This document shows positions 32,267-41,352 of a stretch of DNA of 52,573 bases, piece by piece. The translations under genes and the position numbers were made by a program. The stretch comes from an uncultured Candidatus Melainabacteria bacterium (GTDB taxonomy: Bacteria > Cyanobacteriota > Vampirovibrionia > Gastranaerophilales > Gastranaerophilaceae), in contig CAKUTL010000006.1 of NCBI GenBank assembly GCA_934692295.1, positions 1-52,573 on the forward strand. The letters are read 5' to 3'. Each line of letters begins with the position of its first letter. The stretch's first letter is position 1. The notes beneath the pieces are model-generated. The model was given only the letters and a program-made list of their open reading frames with translations, ran no database searches and was not told the origin of the DNA.

Positions 32267-32722
32267 TTATTTTACAACTTTGATAATTTCAGAAGTAATA
32301 TCATTACCACCAAAAAGGACAATTCCTTTGCTCAAAACTAAATCATATCCGTCAGCTTTTGCTTTTTCGTTGATTTGTTGAGAAATAGATGTATCAAGAG
32401 CTTTTAATCTTGCAGCATAATCTTGATCCATTTTTTCTTTTTTAGCCATTAATTCTTTGTTATATTTTTCTTCAGCAGCTTTTTTCTTGTTAGCATCTGT
32501 GATTGAAGCTACATCTTTTCTTGCTTTTTCTACAAATTTAACAATTTCTTCTGCTTTAGCTTGTTGGTCTTTTTTTAGAGCTTGAACTTGAGCTGATGCG
32601 TTCACAACTTGAGGAACATCAACGATTGCTACTGAAAAATCTTTTGCCATTGCAGCTGAGCCCAAAGATAAACATCCTGCAACTGCGATTGTTGCTGCCA
32701 TTAGTCCTAAATTTTTTCTCAT
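32267..32722 (-). CDS. OmpH/Skp-family periplasmic chaperone
   Basis: I start this at 32722, behind AAAAGGAG; a longer frame to 32743 includes that ribosome-binding site. The 151-residue protein has a signal peptide (hydrophobic about 8-24, likely cut after A-M-A), a short strand (F-S-V-A-I-V-D-V-P-Q-V-V), a long coiled-coil arm (about 50-120, with K-K-K/K-E-K-M-D heptads) and a final strand pair (Y-D-L-V-L-S-K-G-I-V-L-F-G-G). That is the tentacle layout of Skp, which carries unfolded outer-membrane proteins across the periplasm. It is divergent from the TpsB-like outer-membrane barrel gene, a likely client. Confidence 0.85.
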   Translation of the reverse strand: MRKNLGLMAATIAVAGCLSLGSAAMAKDFSVAIVDVPQVVNASAQVQALKKDQQAKAEEIVKFVEKARKDVASITDANKKKAAEEKYNKELMAKKEKMDQDYAARLKALDTSISQQINEKAKADGYDLVLSKGIVLFGGNDITSEIIKVVK

Positions 32723-32811
32723 ATTGACTTCTCCTTTTAACAATTTTTATGTTAACACAAATTTTTCTTATGTGTATAGTAATCCATTTGGTTTATTTTT
32801 TCTGTTACATC

Positions 32812-32840
32812 TTTACATGATTTTCGTAATTTAGTATAAT
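32812..32840 (+). promoter_or_regulatory. Strong promoter for the TpsB-like gene
   Basis: TTTACA (32812-32817), exactly 17 bases, TATAAT (32835-32840). The predicted start near 32847 gives an unusually long leader of about 155 nt before the ATG at 33003, rich in A/U. Confidence 0.75.
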
Positions 32841-33002
32841 AATATTGCGATGGAATAACAACGCTTTTTTGTAAAATATTGTAACAAAAATTTAAAAAAG
32901 GTTTTTATTTATACATCGTCGATGGACAATAATCTTAAAAGATATAATAGAAGATATATAACTAGATATATAATAATTAATAATAGAAGGTGTAAAAAGA
33001 CA

Positions 33003-35030
33003 ATGAAAAAGGTTAACCAAACTAATCGATTATTGAACGCAGTGTTGGCCACTACTGCATTCTGTGCTTTGACTGCTTCTCCTGTATTTTCAGCAGATAT
33101 TGCTGTTGGTGGTGTTCAGTCCGGTTTAATTCCAAATGGACCAGGCTATAACTCTAGAGAAGTTCAAATTATGCACGAAGTCGGTGGTGCAACTATTCAC
33201 GATGCTGACATGATGAGATATGATAAAAACCAACGTCGTAGCAATAGTGATTATTATCAATATGAACAAAAACGTTATGGTACAGGCGGTTCTGCTGTAA
33301 AAAATTATGCAACTCCTGAAACAAGTATTCCTGATGCGATGAAAGCAACTGTTGATGAAATGGGCTCAAAGGGTGTATATGTAAACTCTATTGAAGTTTC
33401 ACCATCAGAAATTCTTACAAAAGAAGAAATTAATTCCGTTATCGGTCAATATGTTGGTCGTAACGTGTTTATGTCTGATATTCAAAATGCTGTTAACGGT
33501 TTGAACAGATTATATTCTGAACGTGGATATGTTACAGCTAGAGCATATCTTCCGGAACAAACAGTTTCAAATGGTAATATCAGAATTGAACTAATCGAAA
33601 GTAAAATCGGTGAAGTTACTGTTGTAAATAACAAATACACAACTGATAAATATATCTTAAAACGTATGCCTGAAAAATCAGGTGAATTGTTTGATATTGT
33701 TGATTTAGAAAAAGATGTATTGGATTTCAACAGATACCACGATGGAGTTAACTTATCTGCAAACTTGAAAGCAGGTCAAGCTCCGGGAACAACAGATATT
33801 GAATTGACTGCAGCTGAAACATTTCCATTCCACTTGATTGGTATGATGGATAACGCAGGTCGTAGAAGTACCGGTCAATTAAGAGGTGGTCCGGCAATCG
33901 TTGCTGATAGTTTATTCCACCATAGAGATCAAATGTCTTTAGGTACATATTTCTCTAAAGGTGCGATAAGCCCATTCTTTGATTACAGCTATCCAATTAA
34001 CAAAAAAGATGGTAGAATTGGTTTTTCTTATTCTTCAACTTTTGCTAATGTTAAAAACGGACCTTATAGCTGGATGGGATTAAAAAGTAATTCATATATT
34101 TACAGCTTGTACTATGATCAACCAATTGTTAGAACAAGAGGTTTTGAATTAAAAACTTTCACAGCTTTGAACTACAAACGTGCAAGAAGCTGGTCTAACT
34201 TAGGAAATATGTTAGGATTGTCTTATGACCCTATCGCTGATACTGATCAAGTAACAAGTTGGGATATTGGTTTGAATATGAGAAAAGATACTAAATATGG
34301 TATTTGGTATTTGAACCAAAACGCATCTATGGCATTCCCTATATTTGATAGTGATTCAAGCTACTTCAAGTATTCAGGCGGTTTGTTAAGATTGCATGAC
34401 TTCTCTCACGGTGTAATTGGTCAATTGAGAGGTAGTTACCAAGTTATTCCTAACAACAAACACATCCCTTATTTGGATCAATTCCAAACAGGTGGTTTGG
34501 CAACAGTTAGAGGTTATTCTGAAGGTGTAATGATTGGTAAAAGTGGTTACTTCTTCAGTGGTGAATTGATGTTCCCTCTAATGCCAAGAACTATTACTAA
34601 TAAAGAAGGTCAAACTCGTAACTTTATTGGTAATTACTTAAAAGGTGCGGTATTTGCTGATACTGCCGGTGTATTCCCATTTGTTGGTGAAGATATTTAT
34701 GGAGGAAGTTATTTCTTAGCTTCTGTAGGTATGGGCTTAAGAGTTCAATTACCGGGTGATTTAAGTGCTCGTTTATATTGGGGCTATCCATTGATTAACA
34801 ATGCTTATGAACAACATAGACATATGGGTAGATTCCACTTTGAATTAACACTTGAACCTGATTTTGATTCATTGTTAAGCAAACGTTCAACAAAAGCACA
34901 ACCTGCTCCTGCTCAACCTCAACCGGCTCCGCAGCAGCCACAACTTGCTCCGTTGGATAATGGACCTAACAACTATGATGATATTAGACACTACGATTAC
35001 TTGTTAGATGGTTCTGCTACATCATTGTAA
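33003..35030 (+). CDS. TpsB/ShlB-type outer-membrane transporter
   Basis: I place the start at 33003, where AGAAGG precedes the ATG and a signal peptide follows at once (about 1-31, ending V-F-S-A); the frame is open upstream to 32922. The 675-residue protein has a POTRA domain at about 115-200 (Y-V-G-R-N-V-F-M-S-D-I-Q-N-A-V-N-G-L, Y-S-E-R-G-Y-V-T-A-R-A) and a C-terminal beta-barrel with the Omp85/TpsB loop motif T-V-R-G-Y-S-E-G near 505. Such proteins secrete large TpsA exoproteins or insert barrels. No TpsA gene is nearby. An extra Pro/Gln-rich tail (about 635-675) follows the last strands, which is unusual. Confidence 0.88.
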   Translation: MKKVNQTNRLLNAVLATTAFCALTASPVFSADIAVGGVQSGLIPNGPGYNSREVQIMHEVGGATIHDADMMRYDKNQRRSNSDYYQYEQKRYGTGGSAVKNYATPETSIPDAMKATVDEMGSKGVYVNSIEVSPSEILTKEEINSVIGQYVGRNVFMSDIQNAVNGLNRLYSERGYVTARAYLPEQTVSNGNIRIELIESKIGEVTVVNNKYTTDKYILKRMPEKSGELFDIVDLEKDVLDFNRYHDGVNLSANLKAGQAPGTTDIELTAAETFPFHLIGMMDNAGRRSTGQLRGGPAIVADSLFHHRDQMSLGTYFSKGAISPFFDYSYPINKKDGRIGFSYSSTFANVKNGPYSWMGLKSNSYIYSLYYDQPIVRTRGFELKTFTALNYKRARSWSNLGNMLGLSYDPIADTDQVTSWDIGLNMRKDTKYGIWYLNQNASMAFPIFDSDSSYFKYSGGLLRLHDFSHGVIGQLRGSYQVIPNNKHIPYLDQFQTGGLATVRGYSEGVMIGKSGYFFSGELMFPLMPRTITNKEGQTRNFIGNYLKGAVFADTAGVFPFVGEDIYGGSYFLASVGMGLRVQLPGDLSARLYWGYPLINNAYEQHRHMGRFHFELTLEPDFDSLLSKRSTKAQPAPAQPQPAPQQPQLAPLDNGPNNYDDIRHYDYLLDGSATSL

Positions 35031-35057
35031 TTTGTAAATTATTTTTGATATATAATA

Positions 35058-35092
35058 ATAGACGGTATGTTTTTAAACTACCGTCTATTTTA
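35058..35092 (+). terminator. Terminator between the TpsB-like gene and bioD
   Basis: A perfect 10-bp stem (35058-35067 with 35079-35088) with an 11-nt loop ends in TATTTTATT. It lies 28 bases past the TpsB stop and 15 bases before the bioD GGAG site, so it could also act as an attenuator or operator for bioDA. Confidence 0.6.
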
Positions 35093-35106
35093 TTGGAGAT
35101 TTTATT

Positions 35107-35799
35107 ATGGTTTGTAAATCTATTTTTGTAACAGCAACTGGTACTGATATTGGCAAAACTTATATCTCAGCTTTACTTGTAAAAAAATTACGAGAGTCTG
35201 GATTTAATTGTGGTTACTATAAACCTGCATTGAGTGGTGCAATTAAACAACCCGATGGTAGTTTGCTCCCTGGAGATTGCGATTTTGTAGTTAAAACTTC
35301 TGGACTAAATATCCAGCCGATAGATTGTGTTACATATTGTTTTGAAGAAGCTGTTTCTCCTCATTTGGCTGCAGAAAGGCAAGGTGTAAGGATTGAAAAA
35401 TCCGTAATTAAGTCAGAATTTCAAAAACGAGAAGCAATTTATGATTATTTGGTTGTTGAAGGTGCAGGCGGAATAACTTGTCCATTCAATATGAAGGAAG
35501 AAGTTTTACTTTTGCCCGATGTTATAAAAGCTATGGGTTTGGATATTTTGATTGTTGCAGATGGTGGACTTGGAACAATAAATTCTGTTTTGTTGACTGT
35601 TGAATATGCAAAACAACAAGGTCTAAATATTAAGGGGCTAATTCTAAATAATTTTGATGAAAATAATTTTATGCATCTTGATAATAAAAAACAAATTGAG
35701 CGATTAACTGGAATAAACGTTATTGCAACGATTAAAAAGGGTGATAAAGATTTAGATATATCAAAAGATGATTTGTTAAAAATCTGGGAGGAAAAATAA
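35107..35799 (+). CDS. bioD: Dethiobiotin synthetase
   Basis: BioD carboxylates diaminopelargonate to dethiobiotin using ATP. The 230-residue protein has the P-loop A-T-G-T-D-I-G-K-T at about residues 9-17, the substrate loop Y-K-P-A-L-S-G near 37-43, the V-E-G-A-G-G signature near 117 and A-D-G-G-L-G-T-I-N near 152. Its stop overlaps the bioA start (T-A-A-T-G), so the two consecutive pathway steps are coupled. The order bioD then bioA is opposite to reaction order. bioB and bioF are not in the window. Confidence 0.95.
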   Translation: MVCKSIFVTATGTDIGKTYISALLVKKLRESGFNCGYYKPALSGAIKQPDGSLLPGDCDFVVKTSGLNIQPIDCVTYCFEEAVSPHLAAERQGVRIEKSVIKSEFQKREAIYDYLVVEGAGGITCPFNMKEEVLLLPDVIKAMGLDILIVADGGLGTINSVLLTVEYAKQQGLNIKGLILNNFDENNFMHLDNKKQIERLTGINVIATIKKGDKDLDISKDDLLKIWEEK

Positions 35800-37157
35800 T
35801 GAATTGGCAAGAAGAAGATTTAAAATATATTTGGCACCCGTGTTCTCAAATGAAGGACTATGAAACATTACCGCCAATTGTTGTTGACCATGCAAAAGGG
35901 ATAAATATATATGATATAGATGGGAATTGCTATAAAGATGTTGTTAGTTCTTGGTGGTGCAATTTGTTAGGTCATTGCAATCCTAGAATCAATGAAGCAA
36001 TGAAGAAACAATTAGACACTTTGGAACACGTAATTTTTGCTAATTTTACACACAAACCTGCAATTACTTTGTGTCAAAGATTGATGGATGTTTTGCCAAT
36101 GGGTAAAGGTTTGGGAAAATTTAATTTTGCGGATAATGGTTCTGCTTCTATTGAAATGGCAATGAAGATGAGTTTTCAATATCATCAACAAACAGGTAAT
36201 CCTCAAAAGAAACGCTTTATGGCTTTGACAGATGCTTACCATGGTGAAACAATAGGGGCTTTATCAGTTGGGGCTTGTGATTTGTATTCTCAAATTTATA
36301 AACCTATTTTGATGGATGTTGTGAGGGTTGAAGGTCCGGATTGTTTCAGATGTCCTTATGGCAAATGTAGAGATAATTGTGATTGCGAATGTTTTGAACA
36401 TGCTGAAAAAACTTTTGAAAAGTATGGAGATGAAACTTGTGCAATGTTAGTTGAACCGTTGTTGCAGGGTTCTGCGGGGATGAAGATTTATCCGCCACTA
36501 TATTTGACAAAATTAAGAGCCTTGTGTGATAAATATAATGTTCATTTGATAGCGGATGAGATTGCAACGGGTTATGGTCGAACAGGCAAGATGTTTGCTT
36601 TTGACCATGCCGGAGTATCACCTGATATAATGTGTCTTTCAAAAGGTTTGACCGGCGGATATATGCCGATGTCGATTTGTGTTGCAACAAATGATATTTA
36701 TGATGCTTTTTATGATGATTACGGAAAAGGTAAAGCATTTATGCACTCTCACACTTATGCCGGAAATCCATTGGCATGTTCTGCTGCAAATGCGGTTCTT
36801 GACATTTTACGAGATGAACAAATCATTCCGCACGCTGTTGAAAATGCCAAATATTTTAATAAAATTATCAACGAGAAATTTTTAGATTTGCCTTATGTCG
36901 GGGAAGTTCGTCATATCGGTCTAGTTAATGCAATTGAAATAGTTAAAGATAAAAAGACAAAAGAAGCCTTTCCTTCTAGCTTAAGACTTGGTTATCAAAT
37001 TTATAAAAAAGCCCTTAAAAAAGGTGTATTGCTCCGCCCGCTAGGAGATGTTATCTATTTCAATCCACCATTAATTATTCAACCACAAGACATGGATTTT
37101 GTAACCGATGTTGCAAAAGAATGCATGATGGATGTTATGGAAGATTATGTTGATTAA
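35799..37157 (+). CDS. bioA: Adenosylmethionine-8-amino-7-oxononanoate aminotransferase
   Basis: BioA uses SAM as amino donor to make 7,8-diaminopelargonate. The 452-residue class III aminotransferase has W-H-P-C-S-Q-M near residue 12, S-S-W-W-C-N near 50, N-G-S-A-S-I-E near 110, the Y-H-G-E-T-I-G segment near 147, D-E-I-A-T-G-Y-G-R-T-G near 250 and the PLP lysine in C-L-S-K-G-L-T-G-G near 281. Around residues 185-202 it has a cysteine cluster (C-F-R-C-P-Y-G-K-C, then C-D-C-E-C), which I recall from other anaerobe BioA proteins; a metal site is possible. GGGAGG is the ribosome-binding site. A strong terminator follows. Confidence 0.96.
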   Translation: MNWQEEDLKYIWHPCSQMKDYETLPPIVVDHAKGINIYDIDGNCYKDVVSSWWCNLLGHCNPRINEAMKKQLDTLEHVIFANFTHKPAITLCQRLMDVLPMGKGLGKFNFADNGSASIEMAMKMSFQYHQQTGNPQKKRFMALTDAYHGETIGALSVGACDLYSQIYKPILMDVVRVEGPDCFRCPYGKCRDNCDCECFEHAEKTFEKYGDETCAMLVEPLLQGSAGMKIYPPLYLTKLRALCDKYNVHLIADEIATGYGRTGKMFAFDHAGVSPDIMCLSKGLTGGYMPMSICVATNDIYDAFYDDYGKGKAFMHSHTYAGNPLACSAANAVLDILRDEQIIPHAVENAKYFNKIINEKFLDLPYVGEVRHIGLVNAIEIVKDKKTKEAFPSSLRLGYQIYKKALKKGVLLRPLGDVIYFNPPLIIQPQDMDFVTDVAKECMMDVMEDYVD

Positions 37158-37168
37158 TTTAATAAAAG

Positions 37169-37203
37169 ATACCACCTCTCCAAAACAAAGAGGTGGTATT
37201 TTT
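37169..37203. terminator. Bidirectional terminator after bioA
   Basis: A perfect 11-bp stem (37169-37179 with 37189-37199) with a 9-nt loop is followed by TTTTT and preceded by AAAAG. It serves bioA and probably also the convergent pilin-like gene ending at 37220. Confidence 0.85.
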
Positions 37204-37219
37204 ATGTATAAAACTTCTT

Positions 37220-37834
37220 TTAGAATTTGAATGGATAATCTTGCTTAAATTCCCAGTTATCAACTTGGAGAAGTCGTGAGCAGTAAACTGGTGTAGATTT
37301 GCATTTGTCAATCATTGCTTGGCGAGTTGTATCTCTTGATACAAGCCCTCCTCCATATGGACCGAAGAATGTTTCTTTATCGCCAAACCAAGATTCTCTT
37401 TCCGCATTATCGAAACAATATAGGAATCTATGTAAGTCATATCCCCATTTATTTGGACTTTTACCTCCATTTATATCATACATTACATCAAGGCAGCCAC
37501 CAATTCCAAGTAATTGCAATGAAGAACCATCTTTAAAATAAACAATATTTCCTTGCTCGTATTGGTGTCCCATGTATGGGTCAATATTGTTCATATACCA
37601 ATTTTTCATTGTTCCATTTGTCGGCTTTTTCATATCTTTAAAAGAGCCTTTATCTATTTGCATATCTTCAACTGCATTTTGCATTCGGCTGTAGAAATTT
37701 TTTAGTTTAACACTGTATTCTTTTTTTGTTTTGTTATAGTGAAGTGTTGGAATAGTCATTGCTGCAACAACGCCAACAACAGACATTGCAACAAGTATTT
37801 CTGCGACCGTAAATGCTAATGTTTTTTTTATCAT
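37220..37834 (-). CDS. Prepilin-like secreted protein 2, with Ala at the cleavage site
   Basis: This 204-residue protein has a prepilin-type N-terminus, K-K-T-L-A followed by F-T-V-A-E-I-L-V-A-M-S-V-V-G, but the residue before the expected cut is Ala7, not the near-invariant Gly. Glu at mature position 5 is kept. The C-terminal domain has four cysteines and the motif D-I-N-G-G-K-S-P-N-K-W-G-Y-D shared with the two other pilin-like proteins here. An AGGGAAAG ribosome-binding site precedes the start. It stands alone between bioA and speB. It is probably a minor pilin or pseudopilin; processing may be slow or done by a divergent peptidase. Confidence 0.78.
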   Translation of the reverse strand: MIKKTLAFTVAEILVAMSVVGVVAAMTIPTLHYNKTKKEYSVKLKNFYSRMQNAVEDMQIDKGSFKDMKKPTNGTMKNWYMNNIDPYMGHQYEQGNIVYFKDGSSLQLLGIGGCLDVMYDINGGKSPNKWGYDLHRFLYCFDNAERESWFGDKETFFGPYGGGLVSRDTTRQAMIDKCKSTPVYCSRLLQVDNWEFKQDYPFKF

Positions 37835-37935
37835 ATCTTTCCCTGCTTAATCCTAAAAGTATATATTTATTATACCATATGTTTTTCTTTTGCTCAATAT
37901 AATATAATTTAATATTCACTCTTTTGCCATTCTAT

Positions 37936-37964
37936 TTGCTTGAAAAAATACTCTCTTTTATAGT
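37936..37964 (+). promoter_or_regulatory. Promoter of speB
   Basis: TTGCTT (37936-37941), 17 bases, TATAGT (37959-37964). The start near 37971 leaves a 33-nt leader with AAGGAG before ATG 38004. Confidence 0.65.
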
Positions 37965-38003
37965 AAAATGGTCCTTAGTTAGGGATATATAAGGAGAATT
38001 TTT

Positions 38004-38840
38004 ATGCTAAGAGGACCGTTTTTAGATAGATCATGGATGGCTCAAAATCCGGATTATGATTCAGCAAATATTGTAATGCTTGGACTTCCGTTTGATGGTA
38101 CGGTTTCTTATCGCCCAGGTTCAAGGTTCGCTCCGGAACAAATTCGTCTTGCCAGTTGGGGGTTGGAAGAATATTCTCCTGCTTTTGATAGAGAGTTAGA
38201 AGATGTAAATTTCCACGATGCCGGAGATTTGGAATTTCCTCTTGGCAATACTTATAAAACCCTTGAACAGATTGAACAAAATGTTGAGGACATTTACCGT
38301 GATGGCAAAAGGGTTTTCGGCATTGGAGGAGAACATTTGGTAACATTACCAGAAGTTAAAGCCGTATCAAAATTTTATGATGATTTAGCTGTTGTCCACT
38401 TTGATGCTCATACAGACTTGAGAGAAGAATATATGGGCGAAGAAATGTCACACAGTGCAGTAATTCGACATATTTCAAAATTTATTAAGCCTGAAAATAT
38501 CAAGCAAATTGGCATTCGTTCAGGAATGAAAGAAGAATGGGATTTTATGGCTCGCCACAATACATTATGCAAGTACTATGATGATTTAGATAGTCTAAAG
38601 ACGAAAAATATTTTTGTAACAGTTGATTTAGATTGTTTAGACACTTCCATCATGCCTGGAACCGGTACTCCGGAAGTTGGTGGTATGAGCTTTAATGAGC
38701 TTGTTGGTTGGTTCAAGTATTTGAAAGATTTTAATATTGTTGGGGCAGATGTTGTTGAACTCGCACCTGATTATGACGCTTCTGGAGCTTCAACAGCTGT
38801 AGCAACAAAAGTTATACGTGAACTTTTAATGGTAATGTAG
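38004..38840 (+). CDS. speB: Agmatinase-family ureohydrolase
   Basis: The 278-residue enzyme belongs to the arginase/agmatinase family, which hydrolyses agmatine to putrescine and urea with two Mn ions. Metal-site motifs are visible: G-G-E-H near residue 112, F-D-A-H-T-D-L-R near 133 and V-D-L-D-C-L-D near 210. The last motif continues with T-S instead of the more usual D-P. G-T-G-T-P-E-V-G-G follows. The length and the A-D-V-V-E-L-A-P-D-Y-D near 250 fit SpeB better than arginase, but the substrate is inferred. It is followed 27 bases later by ligA. Confidence 0.87.
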   Translation: MLRGPFLDRSWMAQNPDYDSANIVMLGLPFDGTVSYRPGSRFAPEQIRLASWGLEEYSPAFDRELEDVNFHDAGDLEFPLGNTYKTLEQIEQNVEDIYRDGKRVFGIGGEHLVTLPEVKAVSKFYDDLAVVHFDAHTDLREEYMGEEMSHSAVIRHISKFIKPENIKQIGIRSGMKEEWDFMARHNTLCKYYDDLDSLKTKNIFVTVDLDCLDTSIMPGTGTPEVGGMSFNELVGWFKYLKDFNIVGADVVELAPDYDASGASTAVATKVIRELLMVM

Positions 38841-38867
38841 GATGATTTTTAATAAAGAGAGAAATTT

Positions 38868-40850
38868 ATGCAGATAGAAGAAAGAATCAATTTTCTAAAA
38901 GACGAAATTAACAAAAGTAATTACAAATACTATGTTGAAGAAAATCCATACTTAACCGACTTTGAATACGACAAAATGTTCGCAGAGTTAAAAGAATTGG
39001 AAGAAAAATATCCACTTTTAAAAACTCCAGACAGTCCTACCCAAAGAGTTGGTTCAGTTAGTGAAAAATTCTTTTCTCATAAGCATAAATACCGTTTGTA
39101 CAGTTTGGATAATACCTACAATGCAGAAGAGTTGAAAAAATGGTATGAAAGAGTTTGCAAAGAATATGACAAAAAACTTTCTCTCGTTTGCGAACTCAAA
39201 ATTGATGGACTTGCAATTGCTCTAACTTATGATAAAGGCTTATTCACACTCGGAGTAACACGTGGAGATGGTGTTACAGGGGAAAATATTACGCCAAACT
39301 TGAAAACAATCAAGGCTATTCCATTAAAACTATTTGAACCCAAAACTCTAGAAGTTCGTGGAGAAATTTACATGCCAAAAACTTCTTTTGAAAAGTTGAA
39401 TGAAGAATCTTTGGCAAAAGGAGAAAAAGTTTTTGCGAACCCTCGTAATGCTGCAAGCGGTTCTCTCAGACAATTAGATAGTAAAATTACGGCAAAACGC
39501 GATTTGTCAATGTTTACTTACACTGGGATTTTTGAAGATGCCGAAGATAAAAATATTAAAACCCATTATGATGGAATGATGTATTTAAAAAATTTGGGAT
39601 TCAAAGTTAATCCTAATATTCGCTTAGTTGATGATATTCAAGGGGCAATAGATTATTGCAAAGAATGGGAAACAAAGCGTTTTGACTTAGATTACGCAAC
39701 AGATGGGGTTGTAATCAAAGTAAATGATTTAGCAATTCAAAAGGATTTGGGTTTTACTGCAAGAGCTCCAAAATGGGCAACAGCATTCAAATTTCCACCA
39801 GAAGAAGTTGCGACAAAACTTTTGGATATTGAACTTAACACAGGTAAAACTGGGGTTGTAACTCCTGTTGCGATATTAGAACCAGTTCAACTCGCTGGAA
39901 GCACTGTTGCAAGAGCAAGTTTGCATAATTTCGATGAAATTGCAAGGCTTGATATTAGAATTGGAGATACTGTTTTAATCAAAAAAGCGGCTGAAATTAT
40001 CCCAAAAGTCGTAAAAGTTATGGATACTAAAGAGCATAATTCTTTACCAATCTACAATCCGCCAACAGTTTGCCCATCTTGTGGGGGCCCTTTAACAGAA
40101 AAAAATGGAGAAGTCGGATTATACTGTAAAAATCCAGATTGTAGTAGTTTAATGTGTGCAAAAATTGAATACTGGGTTTCTAAAGAAGCAATGGACATTG
40201 ATAACGTTGGTCCTTCTTTAATTCAACAATTATATGATAAAAAATTCATTTCAAACCCTGTTGATTTGTACCGATTAACAATGGATGATTTTATGCAATT
40301 AGAATCAATCAAAGAAAAATCCGCATCAAATATTTATAATTCGATTCAAGGTAGTAAAACTCAACCATTGAATAGGGTTTTGACTGCTTTAGGCATTCGT
40401 CACGTTGGAAAAGAAACCGCAGATATTTTAGCGGGAGAATATGCAACCATAGACGATTTGAAAAATGCTTCTCTTGAATCATTATCTAATATTGCGGGAA
40501 TTGGAGAAATAATTGCTCAATCTATCTTTGATTATTTTAGAAATGAAAATAATTTGAAATTGTTAAACGAATTAAAAGAAGTTGGAGTTAATCCTGTTTC
40601 CAAGGTTCAACCAAAATCAGATATTTTAGCAGGAAAAACCTTTGTTTTGACTGGAACGTTACAAAATATGACAAGAGATGAAGCAAGTGCAATTATTAAA
40701 TCTCATGGAGGAAAAACCTCTTCTTCCGTATCTAAAAAAACATCTTACGTCTTAGCGGGAGAAAACGCAGGGTCAAAATTAGACAAAGCACAAGATTTAG
40801 GTGTTATAATATTGACAGAAAAAGATTTTCTTGAAATGATTAAAGAATAA
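38868..40850 (+). CDS. ligA: NAD-dependent DNA ligase
   Basis: LigA seals nicks in replication and repair. The 660-residue protein has all domains in order: Ia (Y-Y-V near residue 21), the adenylation domain with the catalytic Lys111 in C-E-L-K-I-D-G, motif R-G-E-I-Y near 165, the OB fold with T-G-K-T-G near 325, a four-Cys zinc finger (C-P-S-C-G-G, then Y-C-K-N-P-D-C, about 400-425), helix-hairpin-helix repeats (about 430-570) and a C-terminal BRCT domain (F-V-L-T-G-T-L, about 590-660). The ribosome-binding site is AGAGAG. Nothing is unusual. Confidence 0.97.
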   Translation: MQIEERINFLKDEINKSNYKYYVEENPYLTDFEYDKMFAELKELEEKYPLLKTPDSPTQRVGSVSEKFFSHKHKYRLYSLDNTYNAEELKKWYERVCKEYDKKLSLVCELKIDGLAIALTYDKGLFTLGVTRGDGVTGENITPNLKTIKAIPLKLFEPKTLEVRGEIYMPKTSFEKLNEESLAKGEKVFANPRNAASGSLRQLDSKITAKRDLSMFTYTGIFEDAEDKNIKTHYDGMMYLKNLGFKVNPNIRLVDDIQGAIDYCKEWETKRFDLDYATDGVVIKVNDLAIQKDLGFTARAPKWATAFKFPPEEVATKLLDIELNTGKTGVVTPVAILEPVQLAGSTVARASLHNFDEIARLDIRIGDTVLIKKAAEIIPKVVKVMDTKEHNSLPIYNPPTVCPSCGGPLTEKNGEVGLYCKNPDCSSLMCAKIEYWVSKEAMDIDNVGPSLIQQLYDKKFISNPVDLYRLTMDDFMQLESIKEKSASNIYNSIQGSKTQPLNRVLTALGIRHVGKETADILAGEYATIDDLKNASLESLSNIAGIGEIIAQSIFDYFRNENNLKLLNELKEVGVNPVSKVQPKSDILAGKTFVLTGTLQNMTRDEASAIIKSHGGKTSSSVSKKTSYVLAGENAGSKLDKAQDLGVIILTEKDFLEMIKE

Positions 40851-40869
40851 AAAAAGGATTTATCGAAAT

Positions 40870-41331
40870 ATGAAAGTTGTTCAAATAGACGGTTTTAGAG
40901 GAATTATAACAGCAGTATTTATTGGTGCATGCTTGTTTGCAGGTTTTGTAGTATTCCCGGGGATGGTTGCTATGACACTTTGGAATAAATATTTAGCAAC
41001 ATTATTTATGTTTCCTGTCTTGAATGTATTGCAAGGCGTTTTGCTATGGGGAATTATTGCTATTACTTATTGTATTCTTTCTAAAAGAGGTCTTGCTGTG
41101 TCTTTCAAAGACGGTCCATCATTGAGCGATGCTGAATTTGATATGATTATGCGTAAAGCAAAGATTAATTCTCAAATACGCAAAATTAATACCGTTATCC
41201 AAAAGGCAGATAAATTCGAAAAAAATAATATCGATTCTGAAAAAGATTTAACTCATGTTTCAGCTCCAATTTCGCTTAACAAAGACATAAATAGTGAAAA
41301 AGAAGATGAAACTATTTCTAACGTAAAATAG
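40870..41331 (+). CDS. Unknown two-helix membrane protein
   Basis: The 153-residue protein has two membrane helices (about residues 10-33 and 45-68, the second ending I-A-I-T-Y-C-I-L). A basic, coiled cytoplasmic part (F-D-M-I-M-R-K-A-K-I-N-S-Q-I-R-K-I) and an acidic Ser-rich tail follow. It has an AAAAAAGG ribosome-binding site and lies 19 bases after ligA and 21 bases before the SIMPL gene, so the three may share a transcript. I recognise no family. Confidence 0.7.
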   Translation: MKVVQIDGFRGIITAVFIGACLFAGFVVFPGMVAMTLWNKYLATLFMFPVLNVLQGVLLWGIIAITYCILSKRGLAVSFKDGPSLSDAEFDMIMRKAKINSQIRKINTVIQKADKFEKNNIDSEKDLTHVSAPISLNKDINSEKEDETISNVK

Positions 41332-41352
41332 AGTTTACATAAAGGAGGAATT

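Noticed and set aside
35058..35092. Palindrome before bioD as a BirA operator.
   Set aside because: The arms do not resemble the known GTTAAC-type BirA half-sites, and the stem followed by a T-rich run fits a terminator.
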